The position numbers were made by a program, and so were the translations under genes. A stretch of DNA of 22,047 bases from positions 1 through 22,047 of IMG/VR virus record IMGVR_UViG_3300036832_000229; one strand, 5' to 3'. This stretch comes from a virus. Each line of letters begins with the position of its first letter. Positions within the stretch are counted from its first letter, which is position 1. Positions 6,778 through 12,830 of the stretch are shown one piece after another. The notes below the pieces were generated by a model. That model did not search any database, was not told where the DNA came from, and was given only the letters and a program-made list of their open reading frames with translations.

Positions 6778-7912
6778 CCACCTGCCGTGCAGCAATGGCC
6801 AAAGCCACCACATCAGCAGCTCGCTCAGTGGCTTTTTTGGCTGTCCCGTAGAGGGCGGTGACGGCAGCAGTGCTGTGGCCCAGCAACATGCCAATGGTCC
6901 GATCCGACAGGCCAGCCTCAATCATCAAGGTGGCGTAGTAGTGGCGCAGGTCATGAAAGTGGGCACCGGGCACGCCAGCCCGCTTGGCTGCCAGCCTCCA
7001 GGCCCGTCCGATCAGGTGACGGTTGACGGGCTTGCCCGCATCCGAGGTGAACACCAGGTCATCCACCTGGATGACCTTGGCCCCTGTTTCCTCCTGGCAA
7101 CTGCCCCGCTGTGGGTGGGCTGCCATGTGGGCAGCCAGGGCAGCGACCGTGGCCGGGCTCAAAGGCACCTCTCTGCGCCCACCTGTCTTGCCATGCTTGG
7201 TGTGGCGCAGGTACGGGGCCCGCTCGCTGGCTGGCGGTGTGATCAGCTGGCGGTCAACGTGCACCACCGGGCTGGCGCTCAGCCAGTCCACGGCACTGGA
7301 GCGCAGCCCCAGCACCTCGGACAGCCTCATGCCCGTGTCTGCCGCCAGACGGGCGCACATGCGGTAGTGCTCGGGCAGAGCGGCAATGATGGCCTCCACC
7401 TGGTCACCGGTCAGCGCCATCCTCGGGGCTGGGTCACCCTTGTCCACCCGCAGGCTGTCGGCAGGGTTGACCGTGATGCCCTGATGGTCCTCCACTGCAG
7501 CCCGCAGGATGCCTTTGACCCACCCGAGGCAGCGGTTGACGCTGGAGGGGCTTAGACGGCCTTCCAGGGCCCTCAGCCAGGCTGCCAGCTGACGGGTGGT
7601 GACAGCCCGCAGCTGGTGGCTTCCGAGGGTGGGCAGGATGTGCAGCCGAAGGTCACGGGCCACAGCGTCACGGGTGGCATCGGTGTGGTCAGCTGTCGCT
7701 GCCCACTCTGCCGCCATGCTGGCGAAGGTCCGGCGCAGCCCGGTAGCCACCGGTGCCGCCACGCCCAGCTTGCTGGCCTCATACAGGGTGCGGAACTGCT
7801 CAGCTTCCTTCAGGGTCCGGAAACGCTTGGTCGTCTTGTTGCCCAGGGCGTTGACGTAGGGAACCTTGAAGCTTGAGCCTCGGGACCCGGTGGTCTCGGT
7901 AATCTGTTGCAC
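6773..7912 (-). CDS. int: Tyrosine-recombinase integrase
   Basis: A 379-residue phage integrase that would recombine attP with a host attB and, with the excisionase-like protein, reverse it. The N-terminal segment (1-50) is a short arm-binding-type domain (FKVPYVNALGNKTTKRFRTL). A SAM-like core-binding domain (about 60-150) follows, and the catalytic domain fills the rest. Catalytic residues are Arg196 (TGMRLSEV), Lys239 or Lys242, His320 and Arg323 (HFHDLRH), His346 (LLGHS) and Tyr355 (VTALYG). All are present, so it should be active. The GTG start at 7912 is preceded by GAGGAGAG. A strong hairpin lies just upstream of that ribosome binding site, and repeat clusters lie on both sides of the gene. 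The central location in the window indicates a non-integrated genome. Confidence 0.97.
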   Translation of the reverse strand: MQQITETTGSRGSSFKVPYVNALGNKTTKRFRTLKEAEQFRTLYEASKLGVAAPVATGLRRTFASMAAEWAATADHTDATRDAVARDLRLHILPTLGSHQLRAVTTRQLAAWLRALEGRLSPSSVNRCLGWVKGILRAAVEDHQGITVNPADSLRVDKGDPAPRMALTGDQVEAIIAALPEHYRMCARLAADTGMRLSEVLGLRSSAVDWLSASPVVHVDRQLITPPASERAPYLRHTKHGKTGGRREVPLSPATVAALAAHMAAHPQRGSCQEETGAKVIQVDDLVFTSDAGKPVNRHLIGRAWRLAAKRAGVPGAHFHDLRHYYATLMIEAGLSDRTIGMLLGHSTAAVTALYGTAKKATERAADVVALAIAARQVA

Positions 7913-7935
7913 GGCACTCTCCTCGCAGAGTGTTC

Positions 7936-7968
7936 GGAAGCCCCGGCCTCTCGACGGCTGGGGCTTCC
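7936..7968 (-). terminator. Strong hairpin just upstream of the integrase ribosome binding site
   Basis: Bases 7936-7948 pair with 7956-7968: a 13-bp stem with one G-U wobble and a 7-base loop. It lies 13 bases 5' of the GAGGAG of integrase on the minus strand. No T run follows on either strand, but actinobacterial terminators often lack one. It could stop late read-through into integrase, or control integrase translation or message stability. Confidence 0.5.
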
Positions 7969-8326
7969 ATTGTCTCAGGGCTCAGGCAGCCGCCCGAGGG
8001 CTCAGACCCGTTTTGACTCCTTTTTGACTCCTGACATCAGGGCATCCAGGGGTATCCAGGGGCACCTCAGGACATCGGGGCTGCTTGCCAAATGCAGCAA
8101 AAGCCCTGGTCAGGGGCACATTTGGGCAGGTCAGGTGCTTGACAAAAAATAGGGCTTCCAAAACAACAGCTTCTGAAAGCATGTGACGAAAAACCTTCCC
8201 TGACCAGCCCGTTTACCGGGCCACGGTGCCGTCAGAGCCCGTTTTGACTCCCTTTTGACTCCCTGACTCTCGGGAGGGCTGTCTCTGCCCGGACGACAAC
8301 CTGAACCCGGCAGCCCTCCCGAGACT
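7969..8326. other. Gene-free attP candidate region
   Basis: There is no supported gene in this stretch. It contains two copies of a 37-bp near-identical block (8001-8034 and 8231-8267). Each block carries two tandem 11-bp units that read GGAGTCAAAAN on the minus strand, at 8010-8020 and 8021-8031, and at 8241-8251 and 8252-8262. The pairs are 231 bp apart. Inside lie ATCCAGGGG twice in tandem (8044-8062), a CCCTG-GT-CAGGG palindrome (8104-8115) and GCTTCTGAAAGC (8169-8180). Paired arm repeats flanking a core next to integrase are the normal plan of attP for tyrosine integrases. I cannot identify the crossover core. A weak minus-strand promoter-like TTGTCA occurs near 8140. Confidence 0.5.
8268..8324 (-). 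terminator. Late-operon terminator hairpin
   Basis: A perfect 14-bp stem (8268-8281 with 8311-8324) closes a 29-base loop that can itself pair through CCGG elements. It starts 2 bases beyond the stop codon of the holin-like gene, the last gene of the late operon. No clean T run follows on the minus strand. Position and stem strength support a terminator of the actinobacterial kind. Its far side touches the second repeat pair of the attP candidate. Confidence 0.65.
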
Positions 8327-8503
8327 TCAGCTGCCGTTGCTGGGCAGCGAGGTGATGACGATGGCCACACCGCCAGCCAGGCCAATGACCGCCAGCAGGT
8401 CAGTGTCCACGCTGCGATGGCGGGCAAGGATGATGATGGACAGGACCAGGACGATCACACCCAACAGGATTAGGTACACCTCTTTGCGCAGCTTCCAGGG
8501 CAT
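8327..8503 (-). CDS. Holin-like protein with two membrane segments
   Basis: A 58-residue protein read directly from the minus strand. It has a basic amphipathic start (MPWKLRKEVY), a first hydrophobic segment at about 11-27 (LILLGVIVLVLSIIILA), a short polar loop (RHRSVDTD) and a second hydrophobic segment at about 36-54 (LLAVIGLAGGVAIVITSL). Two membrane spans, small size and position directly after the endolysin fit a class II holin that would open the membrane for lysis. The ATG overlaps the TAA of the 30-residue gene as TAATG, with AGGG five bases upstream. A terminator hairpin follows 2 bases after the stop. Very short even for a holin; an accessory membrane protein is the alternative. 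Confidence 0.75.
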   Translation of the reverse strand: MPWKLRKEVYLILLGVIVLVLSIIILARHRSVDTDLLAVIGLAGGVAIVITSLPSNGS

Positions 8504-8595
8504 TACACCCTGCGGCTGAGCAGGAAGGTCAGCAGCGTGATGAGGGCCAGCACGCCAACCTCAGCGATAATCCACCAGGCTTGGGTCTCGGTCAC
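8503..8595 (-). CDS. 30-residue single-span membrane protein of the lysis cassette
   Basis: GTG at 8595 overlaps the endolysin stop as GTGA, and GAGGTG lies five or so bases upstream within the endolysin gene. The product has a polar start (MTETQAWW), one hydrophobic segment (IIAEVGVLALITLLTFLL) and a basic end (SRRV). The single span with positive residues at the C-terminal end suggests an N-out, C-in insertion. It ends TAA-TG into the holin-like gene. Being wedged between endolysin and holin with overlapping codons on both sides argues that it is translated. It may be a holin partner, antiholin or pinholin-like peptide; the sequence does not distinguish these. Confidence 0.62.
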   Translation of the reverse strand: MTETQAWWIIAEVGVLALITLLTFLLSRRV

Positions 8596-8822
8596 TGGGC
8601 ACCTCGGTCAATGTTCTCCAGGTCGACCTGGACAGAGTCGGGCTCGACCACGGGCAGAATCTCAGGCATGCGGTCGATGGTGTAGTCAGCGAGCTCCACA
8701 GGGTCTGTCTGCCCGCAGATTTTGAGCAGGTCAGGTGCCTCCATGGTGGGCTCACCGATATAGCGCTTGGTTACGCCATCGGTGATGTACTGGCGACCGT
8801 CTGGCCGCTTGATCACTTTCAT
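8592..8822 (-). CDS. Possible internal-start product: free C-terminal domain of the endolysin
   Basis: Met174 of the endolysin (ATG at 8822) is preceded by a perfect AGGAGG (8831-8836 on the plus strand as CCTCCT) with an 8-base spacer, better than the site of most genes in this window. Starting there gives a 76-residue protein that consists of the C-terminal domain alone (MKVIKRPDGRQY onwards). It falls exactly at the linker-domain border. Several endolysins, for example Lys170 and CTP1L, are known to make an extra wall-binding subunit from an internal start and to assemble with it. The underlying codons (Q-E-D-V-T) could produce the motif by chance, so this is a prediction. Confidence 0.45.
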   Translation of the reverse strand: MKVIKRPDGRQYITDGVTKRYIGEPTMEAPDLLKICGQTDPVELADYTIDRMPEILPVVEPDSVQVDLENIDRGAQ

Positions 8823-9341
8823 GGTCACATCCTCCTGTGTCGGTGCGGGTGGGGCTGTCCCACCGGTGGCCATGGCCAGAATGTCGTCACGTCGGCTCAG
8901 CCGGACATCACAGGGGCAAGCGGTGGACACCGCCATACGGTGAAAGCCGAACCCTGGCTGTCCGTTAGCATCGGCACAGACAGCAGGCCAGCCGTGACGG
9001 GCCATGCCCTCGGCAAAAATGGCAGCCAGGCCGGCCACCATGGCCTCAGACATCGGATCAGCGTGCGGTGGATTGGAACAGCCCTCTGTCTCCACGCCTA
9101 CATAGCGGCTGTTCAGGTCCATGCCATGCCAGGCCACCACATCAGTGTCCACGTACTGCTCCACCAGCCCTGACTGAGCAACCCAAAAATGTGCGGAGAC
9201 CTGCGCTGAGGGGCTGTTGAAAAACGACCACAGCGACCCGTCAGCCACCGCATGGTGCAGCACCAGTCCAAGGTTAGGTGACAGCCGCCCACCAGTGTTG
9301 GTGGCGATGGGGCGATGGGTGGCGCAGCTGAACCAGGCCAT
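8592..9341 (-). CDS. Endolysin: N-acetylmuramoyl-L-alanine amidase
   Basis: A 249-residue lysin. Residues 20-155 form an Amidase_2/PGRP-type zinc amidase: LVLHHAV (His29 or His30), AWHGMDLN (His72), VGVETEG, GFGFHRM (His134) and ACPCDVR (Cys142 or Cys144) are the expected zinc and catalytic elements. It would cut the bond between muramic acid and the stem peptide at lysis. A Pro-rich linker (GTAPPAPTQE, 161-170) leads to a separate C-terminal domain (174-249; VIKRPDGRQYITDGVTKRYI), probably for wall binding or assembly. ATG at 9341 has AAAAGGAG just upstream. It has no signal peptide, so it needs the downstream holin-like proteins. A very good internal start site occurs at the domain border (next entry). 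Confidence 0.93.
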   Translation of the reverse strand: MAWFSCATHRPIATNTGGRLSPNLGLVLHHAVADGSLWSFFNSPSAQVSAHFWVAQSGLVEQYVDTDVVAWHGMDLNSRYVGVETEGCSNPPHADPMSEAMVAGLAAIFAEGMARHGWPAVCADANGQPGFGFHRMAVSTACPCDVRLSRRDDILAMATGGTAPPAPTQEDVTMKVIKRPDGRQYITDGVTKRYIGEPTMEAPDLLKICGQTDPVELADYTIDRMPEILPVVEPDSVQVDLENIDRGAQ

Positions 9342-9354
9342 AGAAACTCCTTTT

Positions 9355-11100
9355 CTAGGTGCTCTGCGCTGACAACACTTTGATCACTTTGCCGATGGCG
9401 ATGAAGGGCGGCATGTTCTCATGAGCGGTGCCGTCGCCTGCGTTTTGGGTAACACCCGACAGAGAATGCTGATGATGGACAGACTCGCCACTGGTACTTC
9501 CAGCCACGGTGACCGAGTGAGTGTGTTCCTGGTTCTCTGAACCGGTAGTATTCGCTCCAGCCACGTAGGTGTTGACTCCGACCCCTCCAGCCGCTACTCC
9601 ACTGAAAGCGAAGGCGGCAGTGTTGTGGTTGTGGGACTGGCCAGGGTTGCCAGTTGCGGCAACGACACTAAAAGTATGGCCATGGTCGGTGCCATCGGTC
9701 CCGGTGATCCCATCAGCGGCATGGAAGTGCACACCATTCTGTGTCCCCGTCAATGCCACCGTATACGCACCACCAACCGTCCCAACGGGATAGGCACTGT
9801 CTGCGCCCATGGTCACCCGTCCGTTGCAGTTGGGCAGGTTGAAGGTGGTTGACCCATCACCCGGCCCGTAGGTGGTGCCCAGCAGGGCGAACAGGTCGGC
9901 ATAGACGGCCCTGGAAATGGGCGAACCGTCAGCCCACAAGAACAGCTGCGGCGGGCTTGAACCAGGCCAGTCAAACATTGTGCCCACCGGGGCATCAGGG
10001 ATGTACCCCAATGCCCGCTCCACGTTGTTCAATCTGGTGTTGTACGACACCAGGCGGGAGGTGAGCACGGGCACAGCCTCAGCCACCGATAGGATGACCG
10101 TTTCGCCCCCCGCATCGTCCAAGGTCACATCAATCTGGATGATGCGCCGGGTCAGGTTGACGTTGAGCCGTCCGGCCTGGATGATCAGCGTGGCCTCATC
10201 ACCAACCCACAGCTGACTCGGGTCCCATCGCCCAGCAGCCAAAGTGACCGAAAAAGACGGGTCAAAGGTCGAAGCCGTGTCCAGTTCAGCGGTGGCCTGG
10301 TCCTGCACCGTTTGCTGCAGAATCAGGTTGGGGTCGGATTTTTGGGCGTCCCACCGACCAACCTCAGGGTCAAAGGTCGACAGGGCTGCCTCCACTGGCG
10401 TGGTGGCGGTCGAGCCCGTATAAAAGACGGCATTGGCGTAGCGGGTGGGATCAATGGTGCGGGTGACACCCACAATGTCACGGCCGTAGGTCAACACCAG
10501 CCCGGTTGAGCGACCCCGCTGGGGGTAGAACAGGTTGAAGTTGCGGTTGGCGTCAATCTCCCAGTCGAAGCCGTTGATCACGTCACCCAGCTGGGTCAGT
10601 GCCTCGCCCACGTTCTGACCGGTGTTGTAATCCCTGTCCCGCAGCATTCCGGTGGTCGGTGCCGATCCTCGGACAATGCTCAGGTTGCCGCCTGGTTGGG
10701 CCTGGGTGTCGGCAATCATCTGCCAAGCGATGTTGGCCTGATCGGCTTGGCGGAATGATCGGGTGGCGTTGGCCCACATGAGGCGACGACCCAGGATGCC
10801 CCGATAGTCGGTGGCTGTAAAGGCAACGGTATCGGCGTTGGCAGTTAGGGTGTCGGTGCTGCCACCGACCCGTCCTCGAAACAAGGCTACCCCGTTGCGA
10901 CTGCAGGCAACGTCAACGCTCAACTCCGCAACTTGGGCAGTCTCGGGATGCGCACCGGGCATGGTGAACCCACAACCAGCAGCCGAATCCAGGTACCAGG
11001 ACAGCCTTCGGGTGGTGGCTGAGGTAAGTGTGCCGACATTTTCGCCAGTTGGGCGAGCCAGGGTAAAAACCCACTGCGGCGCTGTCGGCGAAGCCGCCAT
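9355..11100 (-). CDS. Tail-tip protein: Gp37-like domain fused to a collar domain and histidine-rich tip
   Basis: A 581-residue protein with two parts. Residues 1 to about 350 resemble the siphovirus ReqiPepy6 Gp37-like family found at actinophage tail tips (YGRDIVGVTRTIDPTRYANA near 215-240 is typical). Residues from about 365 form a phage tail collar domain (PVGTMFDWPG, then LFLWADGSPISRAVYADLFA, then GPGDGSTTFNLPN). The last 130 residues are Gly/Thr-rich and carry repeated H-x-H motifs (HFH, HGH, HNH, HTH, HQH), as in trimeric fibre tips that bind metal ions between chains. It probably joins the tail tip to a receptor-contacting element. Its stop lies 13 bases ahead of the endolysin start, and its ATG shares one base with the upstream gene. 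Confidence 0.85.
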   Translation of the reverse strand: MAASPTAPQWVFTLARPTGENVGTLTSATTRRLSWYLDSAAGCGFTMPGAHPETAQVAELSVDVACSRNGVALFRGRVGGSTDTLTANADTVAFTATDYRGILGRRLMWANATRSFRQADQANIAWQMIADTQAQPGGNLSIVRGSAPTTGMLRDRDYNTGQNVGEALTQLGDVINGFDWEIDANRNFNLFYPQRGRSTGLVLTYGRDIVGVTRTIDPTRYANAVFYTGSTATTPVEAALSTFDPEVGRWDAQKSDPNLILQQTVQDQATAELDTASTFDPSFSVTLAAGRWDPSQLWVGDEATLIIQAGRLNVNLTRRIIQIDVTLDDAGGETVILSVAEAVPVLTSRLVSYNTRLNNVERALGYIPDAPVGTMFDWPGSSPPQLFLWADGSPISRAVYADLFALLGTTYGPGDGSTTFNLPNCNGRVTMGADSAYPVGTVGGAYTVALTGTQNGVHFHAADGITGTDGTDHGHTFSVVAATGNPGQSHNHNTAAFAFSGVAAGGVGVNTYVAGANTTGSENQEHTHSVTVAGSTSGESVHHQHSLSGVTQNAGDGTAHENMPPFIAIGKVIKVLSAQST

Positions 11101-11915
11101 CAGTACGACCAGACAACCACGTAAGCAATGGCCACGACCGTGCTGCCCAGTCCCTGCCCAGCGTTGTTGAAAATCCTGAAAGTGGCGTTTGGTCCACCAG
11201 CGGGAGTGTCTGTGTTGTTTCGCACCACGATGTTTGGGAAGTTGGCCTGCGAACCGATGGCCACAGCCGAGATGACTTTGCCGTTGGCAGGGATGCCGGG
11301 TACGGGGAACATGTTGAAGTTGCCGAAAGCATCCGTGCCGCCCTGGATTTCGCCACCCAGCACGTATGGTCCGGGATTGGTCGCTGTCGCCCTCACCCGT
11401 CGATCGGTGATGAGCCCGACAATGATCGAAGCCGTGCCCGAGGCAATGGTGATGTCAGCCAACAGCAACGACGATGGGGGAATGGTCGGAGGTACAGGAT
11501 TGCTGCTGGCTGGGGTGCCAACTACAGGGGTCTCAACGGTCATGGCGTTGGTTGTTCCACCAATCACGGTGGCATCGACGACATGGGCCACGATCCGGTC
11601 AATGCGGGTCAGCCCTGCGCTGGGTGCCGCTGAAATGGGCACGTTGACGGTGTTTTTTAGTCGACCGATGTACTTGCCCTGCCCGGAAACGTCGGTACCG
11701 GGTACCACAATCTTGCCAGCGGCCACGTCTACGGACATGTTTGCCCCTGCCCCTCTCGGGCCGACCAGGAAGTCACCAGCCCCGATAACGCCAACTGCGC
11801 TGAACGTGGCATCAATCAAATCTCGGTCGGTGCCCGCTGGATAGGTAATTGCCTGCAGCCACAGCGGTGGGTCGTAGTCGGTGGCAGCCAGCGGTTCTAC
11901 CTCGATGTCGGTCAC
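11100..11915 (-). CDS. Minor tail protein (beta-rich tail-tip component)
   Basis: A 271-residue protein of alternating beta strands, with no coiled coils or membrane spans. The segment VAAGKIVVPGTDVSGQGKYI followed by LTRIDRIVAHVVDATVIGG is typical of actinophage minor tail proteins, where a self-contained N-terminal domain reports values that are then compared per residue. The C-terminal half (about 190-271) is a jelly-roll-like Gly/Asn-rich stretch ending in VVAIAYVVVWSY. It lies between the distal tail protein and the collar-domain protein, so it is probably a baseplate or tip component. The GTG at 11915 has AAGGAAGG seven bases upstream. A carbohydrate-contacting role is possible but unproven. 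Confidence 0.72.
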   Translation of the reverse strand: MTDIEVEPLAATDYDPPLWLQAITYPAGTDRDLIDATFSAVGVIGAGDFLVGPRGAGANMSVDVAAGKIVVPGTDVSGQGKYIGRLKNTVNVPISAAPSAGLTRIDRIVAHVVDATVIGGTTNAMTVETPVVGTPASSNPVPPTIPPSSLLLADITIASGTASIIVGLITDRRVRATATNPGPYVLGGEIQGGTDAFGNFNMFPVPGIPANGKVISAVAIGSQANFPNIVVRNNTDTPAGGPNATFRIFNNAGQGLGSTVVAIAYVVVWSY

Positions 11916-11927
11916 AGCGGGCCTTCC

Positions 11928-12830
11928 TTAAAGGGATGCGTCATTCCAGAGCACCAGCAGCTGGCAGGGAACAGAGAAAGTGGTGGGAGCAAAGCGCAGG
12001 ACTGTCTGCCCCGAGAAGAACGGTTGCCACACGGTTTGGGTGAAGTCGAGCGATGAGTACCGGGACGATCCGACCAGCCCGTTGATCAAGGCGGTCTGAG
12101 CGAAGGTGTCAACCTCTAGGTAGTCGCCAGCAGCCACCGACAGCCCGCCACCGAACACAACCGCTCCACCTGGTGGGCTGACCCAATAGACGGCAGGGTT
12201 GGTGCACGGCCCATAGATGCGCAGCAACGGCCAGGTCAGGTAGTCACCGTTGTTGGTGACCGTGCCTTCACCCGAACCACCGGGGCCAGCAGGTGGATAG
12301 GTGCGGGGAAAGGTCAGCGGATAAGTCCTTCCGCCTATGGCTGCCGCCTGTTGTGGGGCGATGGTGGCCGAGTTTTGCACCAGGCTGTAGGCGATGGGGT
12401 TGGGGGCCACCCATGACACCTGGAAGGCGGAAATGTGGGCGTCGTTGTAGGGTCCAGACATCTGCGAGCCCCGCAACCCGATGGCCAGTGGTGTCCTGTC
12501 GGCATCGACGGCATAGACCAGACGGGGCCGCAGCCGAGGTTGGCACCAGTGGGCCAAGACGGTCAGAGCGGCCTGGCGGCTTCCCATGCTGGAGGCAATC
12601 GCTGATCCGGCAATGGTCACCACCCGTGGGCCGAACAGAGCCGTGGTGTCGTAGTCGCCGTCCCTGGTGGGCAGGGCAGCAGTCACCTCCCGCACGGTGG
12701 GATAGGCAACGTCCAGCGAGGCCACCCGAAAACCGTTTGTTTCATTCATCAAATCAAGGGTGTCGGTCACGTTGCCGAAGGTGTCGAGCAGTTCGAGCCG
12801 CAGCGTGGCAGGACTGGAGCAGTAGGTCAT
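11928..12830 (-). CDS. Distal tail protein (Dit-like)
   Basis: A 300-residue protein placed directly after the tape measure, the usual position of the distal tail protein. The N-terminal half has Dit-type strands (LRLELLDTFGNV, GFRVASLDVAYPTVREVTAA, RVVTIAGSAIAS, LRPRLVYAVDADRTPLAIGLRG, FQVSWVAPNPIAYS). The C-terminal half (about 190-300) looks like a galectin-type beta sandwich (TWPLLRIYGPCTNPAVYWV, DYLEVDTF, TVLRFAPTTF). The protein would form a hexameric ring at the end of the tail tube and carry the tip proteins. ATG overlaps the tape-measure stop as ATGA. Confidence 0.82.
   Translation of the reverse strand: MTYCSSPATLRLELLDTFGNVTDTLDLMNETNGFRVASLDVAYPTVREVTAALPTRDGDYDTTALFGPRVVTIAGSAIASSMGSRQAALTVLAHWCQPRLRPRLVYAVDADRTPLAIGLRGSQMSGPYNDAHISAFQVSWVAPNPIAYSLVQNSATIAPQQAAAIGGRTYPLTFPRTYPPAGPGGSGEGTVTNNGDYLTWPLLRIYGPCTNPAVYWVSPPGGAVVFGGGLSVAAGDYLEVDTFAQTALINGLVGSSRYSSLDFTQTVWQPFFSGQTVLRFAPTTFSVPCQLLVLWNDASL

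Noticed and set aside
6757-6780. tRNA-like D-arm string (AGAGTGGTTAGG) at the end of integrase
   Set aside because: No acceptor, anticodon or T arm can be drawn around it; it is one copy of a 21-bp tandem repeat. It could still be a remnant of att homology, so it is mentioned in the findings.
8131-8427. Minus-strand frame of 98 codons between holin-like gene and integrase
   Set aside because: It overlaps the holin-like gene and runs through the terminator hairpin and repeats. Composition is not protein-like.
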